From the NCBI GenBank assembly GCA_966211795.1, contig CBIHNW010000021.1, positions 1 to 64,000 on the forward strand: a stretch of 64,000 bases of DNA, read 5' to 3'. Shown piece after piece: positions 31,596 through 39,390 of this stretch. Numbering within the stretch: position 1 is the stretch's first letter; every line of letters begins with the position of its first letter. Source of the DNA: 21-14-0-10-47-8 sp966211795 (GTDB lineage Bacteria; Bdellovibrionota; Bdellovibrionia; Bdellovibrionales; Bdellovibrionaceae). A model generated the notes under the pieces. The model made no database searches. It saw nothing but the letters and a program-made list of their open reading frames with translations, and was not told the DNA's origin. The position numbers and the translations under genes are program-made.

Positions 31596-33179
31596 ATGAA
31601 ACTTTTGATCAGTTTGCTGATATTGCTTTTGGCATTCCAAAACTGCAGTCCGCTTCACTTCTCCACTGATGACGTTGGAACCCTGCTCAGTGGTGTGCGC
31701 AATCAAGATGGCCAGGTCTTCGACGGCAAGCTTCGCATCCTTCATCACCTCGTGGATGGCTACACCTGCGAGGGACACTTGGTGCCCGAATCGATCCTGA
31801 TTCATGACACCGATGGCGTATGGACCTGGATTCAAAACACTCCGGAAAAATGCGCAGCCTCGCAACATGCGGTCGAAGGTGCTTTGATCAATTACGACGA
31901 AAGCACGAAGACCGCGATCTACGATGGCAAAACATATGTGCCACCAAGGCCCTACAATGTGTCGACTTCGGAAGATCCCAATCTGGGCGACGTGAATTTA
32001 AAAGATGGGGTCTGCGCCGATATCAATGGTCAATGCTCTTTGCGCGCGGCGGTTGAGCAGTCGGCACCAACGTCTTTGACCGAAGCCGTGATCGTCAATG
32101 TTCCCGCCGGAACTTTCACGCTGACGGATGCCGTGGCGCTTGCTTTAGAGCCGGACGCCAATCTCGTGCAAATCCGCGGAGCAGGAATGGCGAACACCAT
32201 TCTGGATGGAGCAAGTGCAAAACCTCACTTTGAGATTCTCACGCTCTCTGCATCCAAGGTCTCGATTGAAAACATGACGTTGCAAAATGGGCATGATCCT
32301 TTTGCCATCAACGCGGCCTCGATTCAAATCAATCCGAACCAGTCTTTCGAAGCGAATGCGACCGCTCCCACCGCCAGTGTCAGCATCAGTGACTGCATCT
32401 TTCAGGGCAATGACAATGGAGCCGGCGTGATTTATGTTTCTCCGGGAGCTGGGTCTTTGCAGATCCATCGAACGCAGTTCCTGAACAACTCGACCGTCGC
32501 AGTCATCCAGGCCGATCATTCGAATGGTCTTTTGGTCGAGGATTCCAATTTTGCAAGCAATGGAAGCAGTCGTGGGATCACCCTCATCAAAAACACGGCT
32601 TCTGTTTTAATCCGCAACTCTTCTTTCTCGGCCAACTATGAAGCACTCCGATTCACGGATTGCAGCGATTGCAGTTTCGAAAACATTTCGGTCTACCGAA
32701 ACGTGGCGAACGGAATCTATCTCAGTACGACGGATTATCAAGCCAGTTACGACGTGCACATTCGCCAGGCGACTTTGTATGACAATGTGACTTTGCCTTT
32801 CAATGGACAGATCAACAGTGATTTGTCTTTTGGATTTAAAGATGCACGGAACACCGTTATCATGACGAATTCCATCGTGGGGATGAAAGTGGGTTCCCAA
32901 TTTCCGGCCTGCATGAGCTTTACGGGTTATTTTCAAAACCTGACGGCGACCAACAGTCTCTTCACGGATGCGAGTTGCAAGCAAACTGGGACTGGAAATT
33001 TGGTGGGGGACCCAATGTTGGCGGCGGCAGCGGACAATGGTGGTTTGACTCCGACCTTGCTGCCGTTGGCGGGAAGCCCCGCGATCAATGCCGGCTCAGA
33101 CGCTGTCTGCACCGCCAAAGATCAGCGAGGCGTGGCGCGACCGATTTCACGCTGTGATATCGGCGCGGTCGAACAGTAA
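31596..33179 (+). CDS. Surface lipoprotein with CSLREA-type and right-handed beta-helix domains
   Basis: 527 residues from the ATG at 31596; an ATG at 31578 would add six residues. The signal is MKLLISLLILLLAFQNC, with the non-classical lipobox FQNC shared by other lipoproteins in this window. About residues 150-170 contain GQCSLRAAVEQ, the CSLREA-type motif. The following 280 residues have a parallel beta-helix pattern (VSIENMTLQNG, LLVEDSNFASNG, VLIRNSSFSANY). It ends with LAGSPAINAGSDAVC...DQRG...CDIGAVE, the typical closing motif of choice-of-anchor Q/polymorphic outer-membrane proteins. Such proteins often bind or cut polysaccharide, but no catalytic residues can be named. It is convergent with the next gene with a 2-base gap. 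Confidence 0.8.
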   Translation: MKLLISLLILLLAFQNCSPLHFSTDDVGTLLSGVRNQDGQVFDGKLRILHHLVDGYTCEGHLVPESILIHDTDGVWTWIQNTPEKCAASQHAVEGALINYDESTKTAIYDGKTYVPPRPYNVSTSEDPNLGDVNLKDGVCADINGQCSLRAAVEQSAPTSLTEAVIVNVPAGTFTLTDAVALALEPDANLVQIRGAGMANTILDGASAKPHFEILTLSASKVSIENMTLQNGHDPFAINAASIQINPNQSFEANATAPTASVSISDCIFQGNDNGAGVIYVSPGAGSLQIHRTQFLNNSTVAVIQADHSNGLLVEDSNFASNGSSRGITLIKNTASVLIRNSSFSANYEALRFTDCSDCSFENISVYRNVANGIYLSTTDYQASYDVHIRQATLYDNVTLPFNGQINSDLSFGFKDARNTVIMTNSIVGMKVGSQFPACMSFTGYFQNLTATNSLFTDASCKQTGTGNLVGDPMLAAAADNGGLTPTLLPLAGSPAINAGSDAVCTAKDQRGVARPISRCDIGAVEQ

Positions 33180-33181
33180 GA

Positions 33182-33508
33182 TCAGTTGCTCACCTTGTGG
33201 CATTCGTCTTCGGCCGTAACGACACCTTTGTCATCAAAAGTGATCGCGGCGTTGGCATTCAAGATGTAATTGGTGCCGGCGCTATTGCGAGCGACGTAAC
33301 CGATGCCCGCAAAATAACTCTGGTCATTCAGCGGATAAGTAAACTCCAAAACAGGAAGCTCGATGCCGCCCACTTGAGTTTTCGAAACCTGAACGACCTT
33401 CACGACCTTCTGATTTCGCACGCATTCAAATCGACCCGTCAAAATTGCCGCCGAAGCCGAAGTGGCCACCAAAAGGCTCAGAGCCGTAAAAAGAATAGTT
33501 TGTTTCAT
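33182..33508 (-). CDS. Small exported protein, unknown function
   Basis: 108 residues. The ATG at 33508 is preceded by GGAGGA with ideal spacing and starts a clean signal peptide (MKQTILFTALSLLVATSASA). The frame stays open far upstream through a transposase relic, so an automatic call may wrongly start at 34168. The mature part has the pattern FECVRNQKVVKVV...YFAGIGYVARNSAGTNYILNANAAI...DECHKVSN with two Cys that could pair. No family recognised. Confidence 0.8.
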   Translation of the reverse strand: MKQTILFTALSLLVATSASAAILTGRFECVRNQKVVKVVQVSKTQVGGIELPVLEFTYPLNDQSYFAGIGYVARNSAGTNYILNANAAITFDDKGVVTAEDECHKVSN

Positions 33509-33511
33509 AGA

Positions 33512-34287
33512 TTCCTCCGTAGGATCCAGATCTGACCAATGTGCAGAGCGATATTCAAGCCCTTCCGCAGCGTAGACGGGTAGCATCATAGAGAGCGCGC
33601 GCAGAATCGCGGCTGGCGTGGGTCTGGGGACTGGGGGAAGCTTCGACTGTTGGCTGCAGGCGATTCTGAGACATGATTTGGCCAACTCTGCATCCTTCAT
33701 CTTGATAGCTCTTCGGTCAGAGAAGTTAGATTGAGCGATTTTTTTAATGTGATCAGGCTTTGATTTCTTCGGCCTTTGCTTCTTCTTTTGTGTTGGCTCT
33801 CGCTTTCTCCATCCGCTGGCTTCGAAAAAGTTCTTTACGATATATGTTCGCACATTCTCAAAGTCGGCTCCCCAAGAAATAATGCGCGTGAAGGGGCGAA
33901 GGGTAAAGAGCTTCGTTTTTAAGTTTGGATTTATTGCCTTGAATCCCATTACGAGTTTTGAAGTCAGTGCGCGGATGAACCTCACGTCATCGTTTCTATC
34001 TCGCACTTGGATCAAAAAATGAATGTGATTCCAATTGATCGCAATGTCATAGATGTGAATATGAAATTTATGGGCCATGCTTTGAATGAGTATCTGCAAA
34101 CGTTGATTGCTAGGTTTAAACACTCCTTTGAGGTCTGATTTTAAAATGAGATGAGTGGGGCTTTTCAAGAAAGCGGTCTTTTGGATTTTCTCTTTCCTTT
34201 CCCATGCTCATCGTTGTCCAGTTCTTTTTGTACTTCTCGCTTTTCTTGTGCACTTTGTTTTAATTTCCATTCTCGTTCTTCAAAGTG
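33512..34287 (-). pseudogene. Frameshifted REP-associated tyrosine (Y1/HUH) transposase relic
   Basis: From 34168 down the minus strand the frame reads SPTHLILKSDLKG, then AINWNHIHFLIQV with the HUH motif (HIH), and VRTYIVKNFF with a candidate catalytic Tyr. This is the RAYT/IS200-like Y1 transposase domain. The expected N-terminal arm is present in another frame: bases 34287-34170 read FEEREWK...GKGKRKSKRPLS and hit a TGA just where SPTHL begins in the next frame. A single missing base there explains both. No start codon is visible for the arm, and the C-terminal reading runs without stop into the downstream exported-protein gene. I infer an inactivated single-copy housekeeping-type transposase. 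No flanking REP palindromes were found. Confidence 0.7.
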
Positions 34288-34647
34288 TCAGGCAGTCGAG
34301 ACCTCGTCAGTCCAAACTGAAAGTGAGATCTGTATATCACAGCGGTTTTGGACGCATTTTTTGCGCGACTCGAGACGGATTTCAATTCTCGTGTTAAGCC
34401 CGCCAGAACCCTTCGCCCTGCAGAGAAATGCGAGCTTTCCGAGAAAATTTCAAAATGAATAAATAAATTCAACACAAACAGAATTAAGAGGTCTAAAAAC
34501 TCGTCAACATGAATTTTAAAAAAGTTCGCAAGAAGCTTTGTTTCAGGTATTTCCATATTGGCTTGGGACAAAGCTGCGTTGACTGGATTTGTTCTCTAGA
34601 GGTGCTGCGGGTGGGGCGATGCGAACACTATCAGGTGGCTCAGCATC
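34288..34647. other. Intergenic region of about 360 bases
   Basis: A/T-richer than the surrounding genes. No frame has both a ribosome site and plausible composition, and I found no strong hairpin. It may be decayed sequence adjoining the transposase relic. Confidence 0.4.
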
Positions 34648-35319
34648 TCATGGGCAATCTTGTGGGCAGTTATTTTTGTTTTCCATGGGTTCGCAGATTT
34701 TGTTCCCGCAGTTCAGGCAGATCGGAACGTCAAAGGGTTGGGTGCTTGGGCCGTCTGGTACGACTGAAATTCCCGGGCAATGGGGTTGCAGTCCAGGACA
34801 GCATTTGACTTTTTGGCCGTAAGTACCCGCGGCTCCGCATTTGCCAGGGTCGGGCAGATTGTCTTCAATGCAAAACTCGTGGCCGCTGCAATCTTTCAGG
34901 ACCAGGCAGCGAGAGTGTGGGCAGCTGGCGACTGGAAAGTCGATGCAAAATTTTTTTCTTTGCCATGTCTCTCCTGCCAATGGGACCATTAAATTTGTAG
35001 GTTGAGTGTCGTCCGGAAGCCGAACACATGTTTCGCGCGAAAAGTTTCGGCTGCTCATTTTGCCAATTTGCCGTTTGAATCGGCAAACGAAGTCCGTAAC
35101 TCCGCGCTCAAGCTCGGACTCATATTTTAATTCGCATAAATCAGGAGCCACTTTCTTCGTCACTTCGATGGTGTCATGGCCCTGACCAGAATACGTCGAC
35201 CATGTGATGGAATCTCCACTGTTGCATTCGTGCAGATCCAATTCCGTCAGTCGGCCATGAGCAAAGCTCGAGACCGCGAAAAGTACGAAGAGACCAAGGC
35301 AGAAAGATATTTGGTTCAT
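34648..35319 (-). CDS. Exported Cys-rich protein with CGNxICEPxENxxNCPQDC tail
   Basis: 223 residues. An ATG at 35319 is preferred because AGGGAG lies 10 bases upstream; the ATG at 35328 has that site touching it. Signal peptide ISFCLGLFVLFAVSSFAHG. The mature protein holds about 19 Cys, including HSRCLVLKDCSGHEFC and KVKCCPGLQPHCPG. It ends in CLNCGNKICEPMENKNNCPQDC, the short Cys/Glu/Asn motif found at the C-termini of many secreted bacterial proteins and thought to bind Ca2+. This predicts a disulfide-rich extracellular or periplasmic protein. No catalytic motif seen. Confidence 0.75.
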   Translation of the reverse strand: MNQISFCLGLFVLFAVSSFAHGRLTELDLHECNSGDSITWSTYSGQGHDTIEVTKKVAPDLCELKYESELERGVTDFVCRFKRQIGKMSSRNFSRETCVRLPDDTQPTNLMVPLAGETWQRKKFCIDFPVASCPHSRCLVLKDCSGHEFCIEDNLPDPGKCGAAGTYGQKVKCCPGLQPHCPGISVVPDGPSTQPFDVPICLNCGNKICEPMENKNNCPQDCP

Positions 35320-35459
35320 CCAAATCATGCTCCCTGTCGCTTTGTTCGTGGTCAAGAATTCATTGATTTTCGGAATGCGTTGGAAAGGCGGCTTAAGGCA
35401 AGCTAAGAAGCAAAATTTCGGAGCAAACGGTGAACATGATGCGGAATCTGTTTCGAAAC

Positions 35460-35969
35460 CTAATGAATCTTCACGCTCTTGATCACGGCGTGGATTTGCT
35501 TTTGGTACTGCGGTTGCGCCTTCGGGTAGCCGGCGAGAAAAAGAAATTCTTTGCCATCTTTGATGAGAAATCCAGCGACTTCGATGGAAGGCGCTGCGTG
35601 GGCGTTGGGTGATTCGTGCTCGGTCATGAGCCAATTCTGACCGTTGATTGAAGTATAAGTGACTTTATATCCCGGCAAGCTTTCAAATTTCTTTTTTCTC
35701 TCCTCGAGAGTCTTCAGGGGCGGCGCGGTTCTTGAGAAAAGACTGACGAACACATCGCTCTTTTCCGTCTGTCGGGTCGGAGTCGCCAACATATGAAATT
35801 GCATCTGATCGGATGCCGCCATGTCGACGCTCCAGCCTTTCGGAAGTGTAACATCGGCATTCTTCTGAAGCACCGTCATGTCTTCTTTCAGATCAAAAAC
35901 TTTCATGACGGAAAAAGGAATCGTTTGCCCCGCCATCGCAAAGCTCAAACAAAGAAGTAACAGTTTCAT
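35460..35969 (-). CDS. Exported protein, unknown function
   Basis: 169 residues from the ATG at 35969, with CAGGAG five bases upstream. Signal peptide MKLLLLCLSFAMAGQ (cleavage near residue 14-17). The mature protein is a single small domain of alternating strands (DVTLPKGWSVDMA, KVTYTSINGQNWLMTEHES, AGFLIKDGKEFLFLAGYPKAQ) and a final helix (QKQIHAVIKSVKIH). The layout resembles PsbP/DUF1795-like or similar alpha/beta lipocalin-sized folds, which I cannot confirm. No Cys in the mature part. Confidence 0.7.
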   Translation of the reverse strand: MKLLLLCLSFAMAGQTIPFSVMKVFDLKEDMTVLQKNADVTLPKGWSVDMAASDQMQFHMLATPTRQTEKSDVFVSLFSRTAPPLKTLEERKKKFESLPGYKVTYTSINGQNWLMTEHESPNAHAAPSIEVAGFLIKDGKEFLFLAGYPKAQPQYQKQIHAVIKSVKIH

Positions 35970-36032
35970 GAGTGCTCCTGCAGCAATGACATCGCTTTCA
36001 TCGGAAAATGTCAATGGTGGGGAGTCGCCTCA

Positions 36033-36254
36033 TTATTTGCGATCGATACGAATCGTCGAGGCGGCGCCCGTGGCTGTTTCGTCTTCGATGGCAATTTCTT
36101 CTTCGCTGACGGCCGGTGGGTTCTCTTGCGCCAGTTGTTCAGCCTGCTGCATGGTCAGGTGACTTCCCAGGACTTCTTCGCTGACGCCGATTCCAAAATC
36201 AGGAAAGTAGCGAACAACGCGAAAGTGATTTTCATTTTGATTGAGATTGTTCAT
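36033..36254 (-). CDS. Small acidic cytosolic protein, unknown function
   Basis: 73 residues. AAGGAGG seven bases upstream of the ATG at 36254 is one of the best ribosome sites in the window and strongly supports this small gene. The sequence starts MNNLNQNENHFRVVRYFPDF, contains GVSEEVLGSHLTMQQAEQLAQE, and ends in an acidic tail. No signal peptide, Cys or known motif. Confidence 0.65.
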   Translation of the reverse strand: MNNLNQNENHFRVVRYFPDFGIGVSEEVLGSHLTMQQAEQLAQENPPAVSEEEIAIEDETATGAASTIRIDRK

Positions 36255-36370
36255 TGTTGGCCTCCTTAAGCTTGAGCTCATTATACTCTCGAAGAAGACC
36301 GTGATAATTTGCAATTTGGCAGGGAAAGCAGGAAATTCCATCCGAAAAATTGCAGACCCGAGTTGAAAAC

Positions 36371-36700
36371 TCAAATGGGGCTTTTGCTGCAATCCTTGAC
36401 GATGCATTTTCGTTTTTCACATTTGACAGCTTTGCATTGAGTGGTTTCAACGCAGCCAAGCGTTACGTCTGACTCCCATTTTTGAAATTCTTTGAGTTTC
36501 TTTTTGTGAATCGCAATCGATTCGCAAGCGCTTTGCTGCATGAGGCAATCAGAATCCTTCGAACAATAGTTCAGTTTTTCGATCGCTTTTTGAGCTTTCT
36601 CAATTCTGAGATTTTCTGCGCGACTTTCTTTATCAAAGTCAAATTCCTGAGCGGCAGATATGCAGGGCTGGAAAATGATGACAAATAAAAATAGAGCCAA
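36371..36700 (-). CDS. Small exported Cys-rich protein
   Basis: 109 residues from a TTG at 36700, with a hydrophobic N-terminus (LALFLFVIIFQPCISA) forming a signal peptide. The mature protein is Lys/Glu-rich with nine Cys, including CSKDSDCLMQQSAC and CVETTQCKAVKCEKRKC. The start is uncertain: the frame is open further upstream, and an ATT at 36730-36728 would add FQKKYLNIC, a better basic n-region, with GAGG six bases before it. Either a TTG or a rare ATT start is used. No family recognised. Confidence 0.6.
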   Translation of the reverse strand: MALFLFVIIFQPCISAAQEFDFDKESRAENLRIEKAQKAIEKLNYCSKDSDCLMQQSACESIAIHKKKLKEFQKWESDVTLGCVETTQCKAVKCEKRKCIVKDCSKSPI

Positions 36701-36851
36701 ACAAATGTTTAAATATTTTTTTTGAAAAATTGGCCACCTCGTGATGATTTCAAAATGGATTTGATCTTCAATCTCAATCTTATTGAAGCGGTTGCAAACA
36801 GGTTTGTCTACAGTCGAATCTCATTCGAAACTTTCGTCAGGGCGCATGACT

Positions 36852-37721
36852 TTACAGCGGGCCGCAAACTTCTTTCACCCAAGCTGAAATTTTGCCGGAT
36901 TGGCGCTTGGTTTCGTAACGATTTCGCAGCCACCACACGCAGACCTTGCGGTCATGAACGGGAAGCGGGTGAGAAATTTCGATCAACTTGTCTTCCTTCA
37001 GAGAGCGATCGATCATCAAGCGAGGAATAAGGCTCCAACCCAATCCGGAGCACACGGCCGAGCGAATGCCGATCAGATTGTCGATCTCGATTTCGGCCTG
37101 GTTCAGAGCTCCAATACCTGGAAGAAACAAATCTAAATTGATCCCGCTGTGATGAATGAAGGGGCGGCTTTTCAAAATCTCCAGCGCTTGTGGTGCTTTG
37201 AGCTTCAGATCCTTTTGCCAGGATTTCGGTGCGACCACGGACCATTTTTCTTCGACGATTTGCCGGTGCTCGATCTCTGGAGATTCCGGGGGGTGACACA
37301 CGATCACGAAATCAACGCTGCCATCGATCAAGGACAGCTCGAAACTTTTGTGCGGGACCGAAAGCGACAAGGAGAATTCTTTTCCCAAGAGATGTCTCAG
37401 GCGAGGCAGGTGGGGAATCAGAACTTCCTCGGAGAACCACATCGTGGTCGCAATTCTCAAGCTGCTTTTCGATAAAAGAACTTTCCTCTGACTTTGGATG
37501 CTGGCTTCGGCCCAGGCCACCAGATCCAGGCCGCGGGCGGTGACTTGCCAGCGGTTGTTCACCTTTTGCAAAAAGCCATGCTGGTTGGAAATCTGCTGCA
37601 CCCGTCTTGCCAGGCCCGCGGGATCGCAACCCAATAGAACTGCGGCTTCTCGCAGGGACTTGGAATCGTTTAAAGCTTTTAAAATCAGACAGTCATCCGG
37701 GGAGATCGCGAATTTTTCCAT
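36852..37721 (-). CDS. LysR-family transcriptional regulator
   Basis: 289 residues. Residues of about 5-65 form the winged HTH (LILKALNDSKSLREAAVLLGCDPAGLARRVQQIS...), with the LysR layout in which the second helix begins SLREAA. Residues of about 90-285 form the two-lobed substrate-binding domain (LRIATTMWFSEEVLIPHL, DFVIVCHPPE, VVAPKSW). The ATG at 37721 gives a normal length; an upstream TTG adds seven residues. LysR proteins usually control a divergent neighbour, here the small His-rich exported protein gene at 37807 (85 bases away). The effector is unknown. Confidence 0.85.
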   Translation of the reverse strand: MEKFAISPDDCLILKALNDSKSLREAAVLLGCDPAGLARRVQQISNQHGFLQKVNNRWQVTARGLDLVAWAEASIQSQRKVLLSKSSLRIATTMWFSEEVLIPHLPRLRHLLGKEFSLSLSVPHKSFELSLIDGSVDFVIVCHPPESPEIEHRQIVEEKWSVVAPKSWQKDLKLKAPQALEILKSRPFIHHSGINLDLFLPGIGALNQAEIEIDNLIGIRSAVCSGLGWSLIPRLMIDRSLKEDKLIEISHPLPVHDRKVCVWWLRNRYETKRQSGKISAWVKEVCGPL

Positions 37722-37806
37722 GTTGATGAAATACCATCTCAATGTGGATAAATGTCAACAGACGGGTGGTCCCTTTTCCATTAAAGAATTCGTCATGGAG
37801 GTTTCA

Positions 37807-38085
37807 ATGAAAATAATGTCTGCTCTTTTGCTGATCGTGAATATTTTGGGTGCATCGATGGCTTTGGCTGGTGGAGTTCAATGCAAGGAATGTCCTGCAG
37901 AAACTTCAGCCTGTGCACCCATTCCTGGCTGCGATGACTATCCAAGCCCGCATCAGGATCATCACCACTCTCATTGCTCATCGGAAGAAACCACGAATGG
38001 TAAAGGAAAGAACAACGTATCGGCTTATTGCCTCGACAGCGACGCCGCAGATTTCGGTCTGAATTTTCCATTTCAAGATCGGTAA
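37807..38085 (+). CDS. Small exported His/Cys-rich protein, possible metal binder
   Basis: 92 residues. GGAGG at 37797-37801 sets the ATG at 37807 (a second ATG at 37795 is in frame but contains that site). Signal peptide MKIMSALLLIVNILGASMALA. The mature protein has CKECPAETSACAPIPGC followed by HQDHHHSHCSSEE, so seven Cys and six His are clustered within 60 residues. Binding of Zn, Cu or Ni in the periplasm is plausible from composition. It is divergent from the LysR gene, which may regulate it. Confidence 0.65.
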   Translation: MKIMSALLLIVNILGASMALAGGVQCKECPAETSACAPIPGCDDYPSPHQDHHHSHCSSEETTNGKGKNNVSAYCLDSDAADFGLNFPFQDR

Positions 38086-38092
38086 TCGATCC

Positions 38093-38767
38093 CTATTGCG
38101 CAAGATTTCCCGAAGTGTAAAAACGGCCGGCGAAGGGGACGCCGCCTTCGACCTCGGCAAAGGAAATGGGAATAGATTGGTTTCCCTCTTTATTGAGCAC
38201 GTAGAAATGCACGTGCGGGAAAACGGTTTGGCCGACCATGCCGCTCAAGGCAATCGGCTGACCTTGTTTGACGGATTCGCCAACATGAACCAAGGCGCCG
38301 TGAAAGCGGATGTGAGCATAAACAGATTTTTCACCATCATCGTGCTCGATGGAAATATAATTCGAATTCAAACCAATTCCGTCCCAATCATCTTTGATCT
38401 CAAGCACTCGGCCGGCGCGAGCGGCGAGCACTTCGGTGCCGTTGGACATAACAAAATCCCAGGCAAAACGATGCAGGCCACGGTGACTGGTAAAGCTGTG
38501 ATTCCCCTGCGCCACAAAGCGTGTCACGCCGGCCTTCCAGGGCAATTTATAGGGCGATCCCTGTTGAGGAGGGTAGGTTTCTAAATTCTCGGGGCCCGTG
38601 AAAAATAAAATGAAAAGTGCATAGGCGGAAAACCAAAGAACGTAAAAGCGAGTGATTCGCTGTTTATTTCGCCTCCAGATGGGCGGCCGAAAAAGAGTGC
38701 CTACGATCAAAACCAAAAATAGAAAAATCGAGAGAAAGAAGATCGAAGCAAGAAGTGGGTATTCCAT
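38093..38767 (-). CDS. Membrane-anchored M23-family (LytM-like) peptidase
   Basis: 224 residues. Two hydrophobic helices at the N-terminus (YPLLASIFFLSIFLFLVLIVG and YVLWFSAYALFILFF) anchor it in the inner membrane. The C-terminal domain has the M23 metal and catalytic motifs: H-R-F-A-W-D in SHRGLHRFAWDFVM, then YAHIRF, and a final PHVHFYVL supplying the HxH pair. Blocks such as VLAARAGRVLEI and GESVKQGQPIALSG are typical of the LytM barrel. M23 enzymes cut peptide cross-links in peptidoglycan, which suits a bacterium that remodels prey and self walls. The start at 38767 lacks a strong ribosome site. Confidence 0.85.
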   Translation of the reverse strand: MEYPLLASIFFLSIFLFLVLIVGTLFRPPIWRRNKQRITRFYVLWFSAYALFILFFTGPENLETYPPQQGSPYKLPWKAGVTRFVAQGNHSFTSHRGLHRFAWDFVMSNGTEVLAARAGRVLEIKDDWDGIGLNSNYISIEHDDGEKSVYAHIRFHGALVHVGESVKQGQPIALSGMVGQTVFPHVHFYVLNKEGNQSIPISFAEVEGGVPFAGRFYTSGNLAQ

Positions 38768-38895
38768 TTCAGAACTGTACGGGAATTTCTTCAACCGGTC
38801 ATCAAGGTGCCGACAAAAAGGTGTCCCAGACTCTCGCTGGCGCAAGGCTTCATGCGCGCAACCGATTCGCCACCGCAAATGGCTTATGAGTGTCT

Positions 38896-39225
38896 TCAGT
38901 CGACGACAAAGAGCTTAGCTCCACCGGAAGTTGAAGACCGATGGGGCTCGGCATCTGTTGCCACTTGGTAAGTCATACCGGCAGACATCTTGAATTTCCG
39001 ACCGTCTTTTAATTCCGTTTCCAGTTCGCCTTCGAGCACCAGCAAGACGTGTCCGCGGGAACACCAGTGGTCCGCAACGTAACCGGCGGTGTATTCCACC
39101 ATACGAACGCGAATATTTCCGACCTCAAGAGTTCTCCAAAAGGCTTTGCCGGTTTCGCCCTTGTGCTCGGTCGGTGAAATCTGACTCCAGTCTGTCGTCA
39201 TAAAGGGGACATTTTCAATTTTCAT
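38896..39225 (-). CDS. DHCW-motif cupin protein
   Basis: 109 residues, a single small beta-barrel cupin. The motif ADHWCSRGHVLLVLEGELETEL follows the cupin 1 pattern G-x5-H-x-H... with the DHWC variant that names this group, and PHRS supplies the later His. AGGA lies upstream of the ATG. Such proteins bind a divalent metal in the barrel; the substrate is not known. Isolated gene, with 165 bases to the next gene on the same strand. Confidence 0.75.
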   Translation of the reverse strand: MKIENVPFMTTDWSQISPTEHKGETGKAFWRTLEVGNIRVRMVEYTAGYVADHWCSRGHVLLVLEGELETELKDGRKFKMSAGMTYQVATDAEPHRSSTSGGAKLFVVD

Positions 39226-39390
39226 AAAATCCTCGCTGCAAGAGTTGTTGAATTTCTAGTTTTGTTTGTCAAACAAGCTTATCGCTCTGGCAGGCGGGAC
39301 AGATCTGGCAAGTGTGAATGAGGTCATTGCCGGCCATAAACGCAGATCATCCAAGAAAATCCGCAACCCAAGCCCGCAGGCCTGGTGACT

